A stretch of 64,000 nucleotides of DNA from positions 62,001 through 126,000 of the forward strand of contig JAFUAB010000008.1 in NCBI GenBank assembly GCA_017460885.1. The letters are read 5' to 3'. This DNA is from Lachnospiraceae bacterium (GTDB lineage Bacteria > Bacillota > Clostridia > Lachnospirales > Lachnospiraceae). Position numbers and translations under genes: made by a program. Of the stretch, positions 1 through 7,932 are shown one piece after another. A model generated the notes under the pieces. It was not told the origin of the DNA and ran no database searches. It was given only the letters and a program-made list of their open reading frames with translations. The stretch's first letter is position 1, and every line of letters begins with the position of its first letter.

Positions 1-792
1 TACATGCCGTTGGGAGTTGCGTGGAGAGACTATGACAACGGATATAAGTGTGACGTGAGTTTCATCGGTTCCATGTACTCAGAGCCAAAGCACAGATTGT
101 ATGATAAGTTCGCCGATATTTCTCCATATGCCCACGGCTACTTAGACGCCATCATTGAAGCTCAGAAGCACCTCTATGGTGTGAACATCCTGGAGCGGTT
201 CATCACACCCGAAATCGAAGCCGAGATGCAAAAGGCCTACCCCACTGATCCGAACTCAGTTAATGCGATGACGCCTGCGAAGCTGTATTCGCAATTTGTC
301 TTATCCAGACAGGTTACTGCGATCGAGCGCAGGGAGATCATGGAGTTACTGGGGAAGCACTCTCTTTCAAACTGTCAGATGCAGAGTATACATACGCATT
401 TATATACTCATGACAAAGCATTATATATCTCAGGTATTGTAAACAAAGGCCCCGTAAACTACGGCGACGAGATGTACCGCATTTTCGCCACATCGAAGAT
501 CAACTTAAACATCACGCTTAGGAGCATCCTCACGGGGATCCCACTTCGTGCGCTTGATATCATGAGCTGCGGCGGTTTCCTCTTAAGCAACTATCAGGAG
601 GAGCTGTGCGAGTATTTTGTTCCCGGCGAAGATTTTGATTACTATGAAGATTATGAGGACCTGCTTAATAAGGTCGACTATTATCTGACCCATGAGAAAG
701 AGCGGCGCGATATTGCACGCTCCGCCCATAATAAGATCCGTAATGAACATTCTCTTGACTTGCGGCTTGACGCCATGGAATCATACCTTTAG
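1..792 (+). CDS. CgeB-like (DUF3880 family) glycosyltransferase, C-terminal part
   Basis: The frame is open from base 1, so the start lies outside the window; 263 codons are visible before TAG at 790-792. The visible part begins at the MPLGV motif that in this family follows the N-terminal DUF3880 domain. It contains the conserved core INLNITLRSILTGIPLRALD and the C-terminal signature SNYQEELCEYFVPGEDFDYY, typical of the GT-B-like C-terminal domain of CgeB-type proteins. Such proteins are predicted glycosyltransferases, often near flagellar or surface-glycan genes; no acceptor can be assigned. This is the least damaged of four related copies in the first 13.2 kb. It is convergent with the DUF4143 gene at 848. 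The family assignment is solid and the function is inferred. Confidence 0.75.
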   Translation, partial: YMPLGVAWRDYDNGYKCDVSFIGSMYSEPKHRLYDKFADISPYAHGYLDAIIEAQKHLYGVNILERFITPEIEAEMQKAYPTDPNSVNAMTPAKLYSQFVLSRQVTAIERREIMELLGKHSLSNCQMQSIHTHLYTHDKALYISGIVNKGPVNYGDEMYRIFATSKINLNITLRSILTGIPLRALDIMSCGGFLLSNYQEELCEYFVPGEDFDYYEDYEDLLNKVDYYLTHEKERRDIARSAHNKIRNEHSLDLRLDAMESYL

Positions 793-847
793 GAATACTA
801 ATTTCAACTCCCCCTGCGATTATATCATGATCCAAAACACCCTTTAC

Positions 848-2155
848 TCACACAAACATAGCCATATATAAAGGGATCGTTATTATTCGTCCGTCCTTAG
901 TTCCGACATTACCGTCAATGAGTTTGTACGCGCGTACGATATCTGTATTCGACTCTGTCAGTTTGATCAGTGATGTGGCTTTTGTATTGCCGCTTTTGAT
1001 TTCCAATGGGATTATCGAACCGTTTTTCTGGATCAGGATATCTATCTCTCTCTTGGTTGTTTCGTTTTTATAGAAATACAGTGAATATCCCTTTTTGATC
1101 ATTATATCTGCTATGGCGCATTCGTATATACCGCCTTTAGTGTTACCGCCAAGCGTATTCTCCACTATGTGCTGCTTCAGTGCATAATCCTTCATCGCGA
1201 TCAATAATGACAGATCGCAGGTATATGCCCTGAAGAAATCGTCTCTGGCGTAATCGTCCAGATCAAAGCGCACATCTGTGACTACTCTGCTTAACCTGAC
1301 TATATCCGCGCGCACCAGCCACTCGATACTTGAGTGGTATTTCTGCGCTCTTCCGCCATACTCAACTTCCTTATACTGGAACTTATGATTCTCTTTATCC
1401 AGAAGTTGCTTAGCAATTGACAGATAACATTTTTCCGCCTTAACCTTCTCATTGGCATCGGCATAATGCGCTATATCATACTGATATCCCTGCAGTAGCT
1501 GTCTCTGGATCTTATCAACCACATTATAATCACGGGTTTCCATGTATGCCGCAACGACTTCAGGCATTCCGCCCACAGCGGTATATTCTCTCAAAAGCTC
1601 GGTCATCCTCTCATGAACCGCTGACGGAACCGGCTTTACATCCGTAAAATATGAATTCAGTGAAAGGATCATATCTTCGCTGATATCACAGGCCCACAGG
1701 AATTCCTCAAAATCAAGTCCATACATCTGCAGGTATTCAACATATCCGACCGGATACGATGATGGCCGGTGATAATCTATACCCAGAAGCGAACCGGAAG
1801 CTATGACATCAAAGCGTCCATCATCCGTACAGAACTTAAGGGCCGTAATAGCCTCAGGGCATTCCTGGATCTCATCAAGGAATATCAATGTGTCCCCGGG
1901 GGTAATATCTGTCGTGGGATATCTGAACCTGATTCCCATGATCAGCGTATTCACATCCAGATCAGATGAGAATATCTCCTTCGCCGAGGGCGTCTCTTTA
2001 AAGTTGATCTCCAGAACAGTCTTGTAATTCTGCCGCCCAAACTCTCTTATGGCGAAAGTCTTCCCCACCTGCCTGGCTCCCTGCACTACCAGACTTTTCC
2101 GGTTTGGAGATGTTTTCCACTTATTCAGTTCAAGAATTGCTTTACGCCTCAGCAT
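848..2155 (-). CDS. DUF4143 AAA ATPase with PD-(D/E)XK-like C-terminus
   Basis: The protein has 435 residues. The N-terminal AAA domain has Walker A GARQVGKT (residues 26-33) and Walker B TLIFLDEIQE, followed by a segment matching DUF4143 ATPases. Near the C-terminus, REIDIL followed by PLEIKSG fits the nuclease-like D-(x)n-ExK pattern of this family. The biological role is unknown; such ATPases are common accessory genes in gut Firmicutes and Bacteroidetes. The ATG at 2155 follows a GGAAAG sequence almost directly, so the ribosome site is poorly spaced. The gene has its own promoter overlapping a large palindrome (2185-2226), suggesting independent regulation. The gene appears intact. Confidence 0.85.
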   Translation of the reverse strand: MLRRKAILELNKWKTSPNRKSLVVQGARQVGKTFAIREFGRQNYKTVLEINFKETPSAKEIFSSDLDVNTLIMGIRFRYPTTDITPGDTLIFLDEIQECPEAITALKFCTDDGRFDVIASGSLLGIDYHRPSSYPVGYVEYLQMYGLDFEEFLWACDISEDMILSLNSYFTDVKPVPSAVHERMTELLREYTAVGGMPEVVAAYMETRDYNVVDKIQRQLLQGYQYDIAHYADANEKVKAEKCYLSIAKQLLDKENHKFQYKEVEYGGRAQKYHSSIEWLVRADIVRLSRVVTDVRFDLDDYARDDFFRAYTCDLSLLIAMKDYALKQHIVENTLGGNTKGGIYECAIADIMIKKGYSLYFYKNETTKREIDILIQKNGSIIPLEIKSGNTKATSLIKLTESNTDIVRAYKLIDGNVGTKDGRIITIPLYMAMFV

Positions 2156-2184
2156 CTTTCCGAAATGTCATTTCTACAACAAAA

Positions 2185-2226
2185 AATTATTCCAAAATGT
2201 TGGCACATCAACATTTTGGAATAATT
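2185..2226. repeat. Perfect 18-bp inverted repeat over a promoter
   Basis: Arms AATTATTCCAAAATGTTG (2185-2202) and its exact reverse complement (2209-2226) are separated by 6 bp. The right arm overlaps the -10 box of the DUF4143 promoter, so the palindrome covers the start of transcription. It could be an operator or a 5'-UTR hairpin. It is not followed by a proper T-run in either direction that would make it a convincing terminator. Confidence 0.8.
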
Positions 2227-2252
2227 ATATACTATTACACTATCATAGTAAA
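2224..2252 (-). promoter_or_regulatory. Promoter of the DUF4143 ATPase gene
   Basis: On the minus strand there is TTTACT (2247-2252), a 17-bp spacer and a consensus TATAAT (2224-2229). The predicted transcription start falls near 2217, inside the right arm of the palindrome at 2185-2226. It lies in the gap between two minus-strand genes and points at the gene starting at 2155. Confidence 0.6.
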
Positions 2253-2273
2253 TAGGTCAGGGATTATGAAATG

Positions 2274-3911
2274 CTATGAATTTACATCTGCATAGTGATT
2301 GTCATCAATCTGATCCAAAGCTTTATTTGCTGCTTTTTCCAATTCTTCTGATAGTTCGGTTTCCGTGATGTTCTTCTGCAGTCCGGTAAGTGCTTTGACT
2401 TCAATGATATATCCTCTGTCCTCTTTTCTTCTCGGTATCAGTGCGATATCATAGCGTCCGTCTCCGGCCTCTCGGTTTGACTTGATATCATAGTACCTGT
2501 GAAGTGCAGCACTAAGTCCCAGTAGCAAACCATGATAAAAGCCTTCAGCGGATGCATCAAAATAGCTTATGGTTTCCTTCAGAAACGACTCCAAACGTTC
2601 CTGCATCCCGGCCTGATCCGCATTCATCAAAGCTTTTTGGAATCCGATGGCATCTTCACTGCTCACTATATTACCGGATCTGGCAAGGATCTCTTTTTCA
2701 AAAACATGCATGACCTCCAAATTAGGAATAACAACATCTCCCATAGTATTACCGTCATACAGCGCCTCCGAAGACTCCAGTGTGAGATAACCTCCCATAA
2801 GCAAAAAGCTGTATATACTTGAAAAGTTCTTGCCAACCTCCGGATAAACAACAGCCGTGTCAATATACACGCTCTTACTCTCTCCCATCAGCAATGAGCG
2901 AATCTCATCCACAAGCTCAGTCGAACCCATAGAAATTACTTCTCCGATGATCTCGTTGCTTCCCGTGGATTGCCAGTAGGTCTTGGTTGTACATTTTTCT
3001 GCAACATAACTTAATACAGACCACGGATTATAGATAGATGAATCACCGAAATGATACCCGTCATACCACTCTTTCACCTCTGAGAAATGCTCCGAAACAT
3101 CGTAATCTTTTAGAAGCTTTTTTACTTCCTGCTCAGTAAACCCAAAATACGAACTATAGCGATCATCTATTACTGAGTTAACCGTCAGATTATTCAGACC
3201 GCTGAAAATACTCTCTTTTGCTACTCTGAGAATTCCGGTCAAAAAAGCCATAGTAAGATGCTTATTATCCTTCAGGCCTCCTGACAGAAAGTTTCTCATA
3301 AATCCGATAACTTCATCATAAAAGCCGTTAAAATGGCCCTGCTGAATCGGCGTATCATACTCATCGATCATTATCATAGGCGCAACACCATATACCTCAT
3401 CAAGCAACTGAGTAAGTCTCCCCAATGTGCCGGGCCACAAAGATTCTTCCAGGGTTCCATCCTTAACCCTGCTTATATATGCAACATCACTGTCATCCAA
3501 GTTGCTGATCATAGAGTTGGTTAAAAGTCTGTCATATTCCCGCTGGATCGCTGCACGTATATTAGCCCACACTTCGCTCCAGGAAGAGAATTTCATATCC
3601 TTGAATGTAAAAAAGATCACCGGATATATGCCCTGGTGCCTTTTATACTTCTCCCCTTCTTTCCAGATTGCAGTCTGCTCAAAGTACTTCGAAGTATCCC
3701 GGTCACTCTTCTCAAAAAATGTCCTGATCATATCCATGTTCAGCGTTTTACCAAATCTTCTTGGACGCAGGAACAATGAAACCTGTGGCATATTATCTAT
3801 CAATTCCCTGATCAGCAAAGTCTTATCTATGTAATAGTATTCCGAAATAGCCCTCGAATAATCAGATATTCCAATAGGTAACGGCTTTTTCCGTATTTTC
3901 ACACTTCCCAC
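2274..3911 (-). CDS. AAA-ATPase-like / PD-(D/E)XK nuclease-like protein
   Basis: The protein has about 545 residues with a GTG start (a second GTG three codons later is also possible; both follow purine-rich GGGAAG sequence). The N-terminus carries the family's unusual P-loop RPRRFGKT (residues 49-56) and a Walker B-like MIMIDEYDTPIQ. This matches the 'AAA-ATPase_like' family found with a C-terminal PD-(D/E)XK domain. The C-terminal GRYDIALIPRR followed by GYIIEVKAL supplies the D and ExK elements. Function in this family is unknown. It diverges from the two copies at 5152 and 9969, which form a closer pair. Confidence 0.8.
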   Translation of the reverse strand: MGSVKIRKKPLPIGISDYSRAISEYYYIDKTLLIRELIDNMPQVSLFLRPRRFGKTLNMDMIRTFFEKSDRDTSKYFEQTAIWKEGEKYKRHQGIYPVIFFTFKDMKFSSWSEVWANIRAAIQREYDRLLTNSMISNLDDSDVAYISRVKDGTLEESLWPGTLGRLTQLLDEVYGVAPMIMIDEYDTPIQQGHFNGFYDEVIGFMRNFLSGGLKDNKHLTMAFLTGILRVAKESIFSGLNNLTVNSVIDDRYSSYFGFTEQEVKKLLKDYDVSEHFSEVKEWYDGYHFGDSSIYNPWSVLSYVAEKCTTKTYWQSTGSNEIIGEVISMGSTELVDEIRSLLMGESKSVYIDTAVVYPEVGKNFSSIYSFLLMGGYLTLESSEALYDGNTMGDVVIPNLEVMHVFEKEILARSGNIVSSEDAIGFQKALMNADQAGMQERLESFLKETISYFDASAEGFYHGLLLGLSAALHRYYDIKSNREAGDGRYDIALIPRRKEDRGYIIEVKALTGLQKNITETELSEELEKAANKALDQIDDNHYADVNS

Positions 3912-3950
3912 TTCCCACTTTTAGTATAAAAGGCCGTAAATATTTGGTGG

Positions 3951-4502
3951 CTAAACCGGAAGACCGCTTAGAACCCGGCGATATATCCCATCCGCGTCAT
4001 TCTTAGTCAATTCAATGGGAAAGTTGCGCAAACGATCGACATTGACCGTATCTGTAAGCATCCGTATCTCTTCTTCGGTTGCTGACGGCACTTCAAATCC
4101 CGCAGCCGCAAACATATCTTCGAATCTGTTACACAGTTCATTCCAACCGCTGCATTCGAATGTCTCCACAAGTTCTGTCAGCATCGATGAGAAGTATTAG
4201 CATCCTCTGCTGTCAATGCATCTGTCCCCATGCTCTGATATCCAGAGTATGAGGATGCGCATGACAAGCGCCACCGCATGTCCATGCGCACATCCATATG
4301 TACCGGTGATCTTATATGCCAAAGCATGTCCTGCGGTAGTCTGTGTTATATTGATAGCTTTTCCGGCCAGATATGCTGCCTGCTGGACCTGAGACGCCGG
4401 TTCTGCATCTATGATATCTGTCCGGACATAATCGTCGAGGTACCGCGTAATGAGTCTGATTGCATATGCTGCGTACCTCCTGCTGTCATCTGTACTGTTA
4501 AC
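3951..4502 (-). pseudogene. Iron-containing alcohol dehydrogenase, C-terminal remnant with nonsense codon
   Basis: On the minus strand a single frame reads VNSTDDSRRYAAYAIRLI, then AYLAGKAINITQTTAGHALA, YKITGTYGCAHGHAVAL and GDRCIDSRGC. It then meets TAA at 4197-4199 and continues in the same frame as YFSSMLTELVETFECSGWNE to a stop at 3951. The TTAGHAxxYK and GCAHGHA elements are the metal-ligand region of Fe-dependent alcohol dehydrogenases, closest to those associated with phosphonate pathways. The N-terminal half is missing: homology stops abruptly at about 4502, exactly where a glycosyltransferase fragment on the other strand begins. It is a dead fragment with one point nonsense mutation. 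Confidence 0.75.
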
Positions 4503-4713
4503 CGATGCTTATCAGGAAGAGCTGTGCGATCATTTCGTTCCGGGTGAAGAATTCGATTTTTACTCAGATTATGACGACCTGTGCGCCAAGGTCGACTATT
4601 ACCTTTCTCACGAAAAGGAAAGACAGGACATTGCACGCGCCGGCCAGATAAAAGTTCAACGCGATTTTTCGCTGTCAAAGAGACTGGACGAAATGCTGGA
4701 GATGGCCCTATAG
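4503..4713 (+). pseudogene. CgeB-like glycosyltransferase, C-terminal remnant
   Basis: Only the last ~68 codons remain, from AYQEELCDHFVPGEEFDF to RLDEMLEMAL and TAG. The DNA is nearly identical to the end of the copy at 9191-9832 (a handful of mismatches over about 205 bp), so the two were recently one sequence. It has no start or ribosome site of its own. Its left boundary is the junction with the iron alcohol dehydrogenase remnant at about 4502. Confidence 0.8.
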
Positions 4714-4767
4714 ACGAATTGACAACGCCATCATTTTATCTTTGGTCAGCTATGCCATATATGTCAT

Positions 4768-5010
4768 CTATTCAAGCCCTATTACCCCGACTATCTTTTT
4801 CACGTTATTTTCAATCAGATAGTATGATGATAAATGCTTCTTGCTGTATTCAGCCTGCGTTCCATGAGTATTTGATGTCAGATACTCCGTAAAGAATCTT
4901 TCCCAGCTGAAGTAATCCCTGCTCTCTATGTGATCTGACGGATTCTCCAACACGTCCGCCGGATCATTTATCTTGATTTCCCTATTGCATGTTGTTACTA
5001 CGCTTAGTTT
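4768..5010 (-). pseudogene. Unidentified C-terminal gene fragment
   Basis: An open minus-strand frame of about 80 codons begins directly after an in-frame TGA and has no ATG. It reads KLSVVTTCNREIKINDPADV then ENPSDHIESRDYFSWERFF and ends IENNVKKIVGVIGLE. The composition looks like a real protein C-terminus and the region is flanked by other remnants, so it is probably a decayed gene rather than noise. I do not recognise the family. The only possible start is a GTG at 4953. Confidence 0.4.
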
Positions 5011-5151
5011 TCAATATGTATATGCACCTCTTTTTTTCTGTTAGATGAAAGCAACGGTATAAAAATGTCAAGGAACCATGCGGCTTTACGCCGCCACCGA
5101 TTCTTTCGGTGAATAATACAGGCTAACTATGAAAATATCGCGTTTTTTATT

Positions 5152-6732
5152 TCACAGTTTTTCAATCTTACAACTATGCTTCTTAGCCCTACTATCATAA
5201 TTGATCCCGACAAGAAGCAATTCTCCGCCATAATCCCTGATACATTCAGGATAGTTTTTATCCTTTATCTGTGAAATCGCTGCATCTGCCATCTTATCCC
5301 ATTTTAATTCAATTATCATAGCAGGATTGGCAGAATTCCTCTTTGGCAGGAAAGCCACATCTGCGATTCCTTTGCCGGAAGGGAGTTCTTCAATCTTCAT
5401 ATATTGGTCCACACATGTGATATATGCAAATTTGATCACATATCTGAGTGCCTGCTCATTATTATAATATGTCGGTGCGTATTCCGATTCTCTGACACGG
5501 TCTATAGCCTCTGCCACAGCGTTTTCATCCCCATTGACGGTATCTCTCAAAAGCTGGTCAGACAGTCTTACCAATTCGGCCAGTCTTGCCTTACCCGGAT
5601 GTCTGATCAGATTATTAAACTCACTGTTTATCTCTCTGTTCGGAATCCTTACAGTACGATTGACCCTGTCATACGCCAGATATCCCAGGTGTACCATCAG
5701 AGTGAGAACATCATCGATCGATCTGAAATTGTCTATGTCGTTGCAAAACCCGCTGATATCTATTTCCGGCTCCTCACCTGATATCAGTCTGGCTATTTCA
5801 TCCTGCAAGCCATCGATATTTATACTTATCCACTCATACAGGTTGTCAGATGCAGACGTTCTCTGCCAATATGACTCATATATGCCGGAATTGGCCGCCA
5901 GCAATACAGAATTGGGATTGTATACAGCTCCGGATCTGCCGAATTCGTATCCATCGTACCAATTCTTCATATCTTCCGCAGATACTCCGTACCGCTTACA
6001 GATATTATCTACTTCGTTTTGAAGGAAACCTGTATACGGCTCCATGATCCCGGGATCAGTCATGGTATATTCTCTGAACTCAGATATGGCAGACTGTGAA
6101 CCGTCCTTCTTGATCGGCAGTATGCCGGTCATATATGCTGCAGCTACTGCATAAGGCGTAAAATTCCCGTTTTTAAACCACCCTCGCAGAAGTCCTAAAT
6201 AACTGTCCTGGGTTTGGATGTCCTTCCTGGCTTCGCGTATGACAGCATCCCATTCATCTATAATGAATATGATCTTTCTACCGGTCTTCCGGCAGTACCA
6301 GAGCAGACCATCATTTACATCCAGTTCCGGCGGGATTTCCGCATCCATCACCATCAGTTCTGCACGAATAGAATCTTTGATCCTTCTGGAGATATGCGTT
6401 ATCTCCTCTCTATCACTCTTCATCTCTGAGATGAATCCGGAAATATCCAGATATATGACATCGTATTTATTTATGTATTTATGATAGTCGGGCGACTTAG
6501 ATATCTCCAGATCATAGAAAAGGCTCTCGGAATCAACGGTTCTGTCGTAATATGCGCACAACATCTGTGCAGCCAATGATTTACCGAATCGGCGCGATCG
6601 GCTGACACAAGTCAATTTATTAAGGGTATCAATACTGTCATTGACACACTTGATCAGACCGCTTTTGTCTATATACTCACCATTTCTGATTACTTTAAAT
6701 GCTTCATTTCCGGGATTAATATATGTGCCCAT
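5152..6732 (-). CDS. AAA-ATPase-like / PD-(D/E)XK protein (copy A)
   Basis: The chosen ATG at 6732 (MGTYINPGN, about 526 residues) has AAGGA nine bases upstream and aligns with the start of the paralogue at 11558; an upstream in-frame start is less likely. The P-loop is SRSRRFGKS (residues 44-52), Walker B is IIFIIDEWDAVIREA, and the C-terminal GKGIADVAFLP followed by MIIELKWDKMADAAISQIK gives the PD-(D/E)XK D and ExK positions. It lies 113 bp downstream of the HipA-like kinase gene on the same strand, separated by a short hairpin (6765-6795). Biochemical function is unknown; an ATP-driven nuclease-like role is inference. Confidence 0.82.
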   Translation of the reverse strand: MGTYINPGNEAFKVIRNGEYIDKSGLIKCVNDSIDTLNKLTCVSRSRRFGKSLAAQMLCAYYDRTVDSESLFYDLEISKSPDYHKYINKYDVIYLDISGFISEMKSDREEITHISRRIKDSIRAELMVMDAEIPPELDVNDGLLWYCRKTGRKIIFIIDEWDAVIREARKDIQTQDSYLGLLRGWFKNGNFTPYAVAAAYMTGILPIKKDGSQSAISEFREYTMTDPGIMEPYTGFLQNEVDNICKRYGVSAEDMKNWYDGYEFGRSGAVYNPNSVLLAANSGIYESYWQRTSASDNLYEWISINIDGLQDEIARLISGEEPEIDISGFCNDIDNFRSIDDVLTLMVHLGYLAYDRVNRTVRIPNREINSEFNNLIRHPGKARLAELVRLSDQLLRDTVNGDENAVAEAIDRVRESEYAPTYYNNEQALRYVIKFAYITCVDQYMKIEELPSGKGIADVAFLPKRNSANPAMIIELKWDKMADAAISQIKDKNYPECIRDYGGELLLVGINYDSRAKKHSCKIEKL

Positions 6733-6764
6733 ATCATAAAGTCCTTGTTTGCATGTCCACAATT

Positions 6765-6795
6765 GAGGGTAAGTGTGTCACCGAACATTACCCTC
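6765..6795. repeat. Short inverted repeat between HipA-like and AAA/PD-(D/E)XK genes
   Basis: GAGGGTAA (6765-6772) and TTACCCTC (6788-6795) form a perfect 8-bp stem with a 15-base loop. Read on the minus strand there is no T-run after the stem, so an operator or attenuator-like element for the 5152-6732 gene is more likely than a terminator. A TTTGACCGATATAAAAGAG sequence just upstream (6796-6815 area) resembles the promoter segment before the ATPase at 7933-8982. Confidence 0.5.
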
Positions 6796-6845
6796 TTTTA
6801 TATCGGTCAAATATACTTTATATATTAGTATACTATTGTTAAGAA

Positions 6846-7922
6846 TCACTTATGCAAAAGAGTTCCCAGCCTCATCCCAAACATCTCCGCCAGTTCGGTC
6901 CTGTCCTCAAACCATGCGTAATCTACATCACATATCTGATTAAGACCTATAGCCTGTACTGCTTCGATCGCTGCCTGCTTCTGTGAGATATGTCTAGGCA
7001 GTAGTGTCTGGCACAGGCCACCCTCTATCGTGTCATATCCCTTAAAAGCATGGTTGAAGTCCATCAGATCATGCAGTCTGACCGGTCTTCCGTTGGAATT
7101 GTCGATCAGAAATCCCCAGTTTTCCCAATGTCTGTCAGTATTTCCCACCAGATAATCGAGGATATTCATCATATAGAAATTGTGACTGTCAAGTCCCAGT
7201 ATATATTCCAGGGGATCAATATCATTGTTCAGAGCATAGATGTCAAACGCAGCTCTGGTCGTAATGCTGTAATCAAGCCCCGTCATGATCCTGCTGACCG
7301 ACACCGGATACCCGTCATACTCGTCGGCTTCGTAGAGGACCTGATCACATTCGAAGCACCTGCATATCCGACTCGCCAGTATCTCGTTTCTTACGCTTTC
7401 CTCTTTCCCATCTTTATATAGATAGAACCCGTCTTCTCTTCTGATCCAGGCTTTGGGAGATACTCCGCTTGTCGACACATCGTCCGCTATCAGGTGAGCA
7501 TTTTCAACCGTCATGGTTCTGCCCCTGAGTGCTATATCCACGAAGGCATTATCCAAATGATTCTCATAGAGGTTAATATGCGGGAATTCTATATCTTCTT
7601 CACTGCTTTTGACCCAGTAGATATCCGTAAGATTCAGACAATGATAGGATAATGCGACAGCCGCACGCTCACGATCGGTTTTCCCCTGGGATGCACCGAT
7701 ACTGTCCAGTATCTCTTTGGCATATTCCCTGTCGAGGGTGAGCATACGTTTGGCGCACCAGTAATTGAAGTTGGTTATGTTATTAACCAGCGTATCTATG
7801 TCCGTCTCTTCATCGAACCACAGATCATATGGCATGCGATTACGATCAAGGATCCTGGCTATTCCGTTTTTCTCCAAAACGGCGACACATCTGTCACCGC
7901 ACATTATATTCCATGTTTTCAT
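6846..7922 (-). CDS. HipA-like protein kinase
   Basis: The protein has 358 residues. Kinase-fold landmarks are TSGVSPKAWI (151-160, glycine-rich/phosphate-binding segment), FYLYKDG (166-172, candidate ATP-binding lysine), the catalytic loop GNTDRHWENWG (260-270) and the metal-binding DFNHAF (288-293). HipA family members are Ser/Thr kinases, classically toxins that phosphorylate a translation factor; here the substrate is unknown. No HipB-type HTH antitoxin gene is adjacent. Instead the upstream gene, ending 10 bp before the ATG, encodes a P-loop ATPase with a winged-helix-like C-terminus, so the pair looks operonic. A truncated duplicate of the first ~37 codons is at 9843-9953. Kinase-fold membership is well supported; the toxin role is inferred. 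Confidence 0.82.
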   Translation of the reverse strand: MKTWNIMCGDRCVAVLEKNGIARILDRNRMPYDLWFDEETDIDTLVNNITNFNYWCAKRMLTLDREYAKEILDSIGASQGKTDRERAAVALSYHCLNLTDIYWVKSSEEDIEFPHINLYENHLDNAFVDIALRGRTMTVENAHLIADDVSTSGVSPKAWIRREDGFYLYKDGKEESVRNEILASRICRCFECDQVLYEADEYDGYPVSVSRIMTGLDYSITTRAAFDIYALNNDIDPLEYILGLDSHNFYMMNILDYLVGNTDRHWENWGFLIDNSNGRPVRLHDLMDFNHAFKGYDTIEGGLCQTLLPRHISQKQAAIEAVQAIGLNQICDVDYAWFEDRTELAEMFGMRLGTLLHK

Positions 7923-7932
7923 GATAATTGTC

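Noticed and set aside
2185-2226. Palindrome considered as terminator of the 2274-3911 gene
   Set aside because: It overlaps a consensus promoter of the next gene and the stem is long and A/T-rich without a clear following T-run; an A/T tract exists but the promoter reading fits better. Some terminator activity cannot be excluded.
6846-7922. Treating the kinase as a canonical HipAB toxin
   Set aside because: No HipB-like HTH gene is adjacent; only kinase-fold motifs are seen, so the toxin role is kept as inference.
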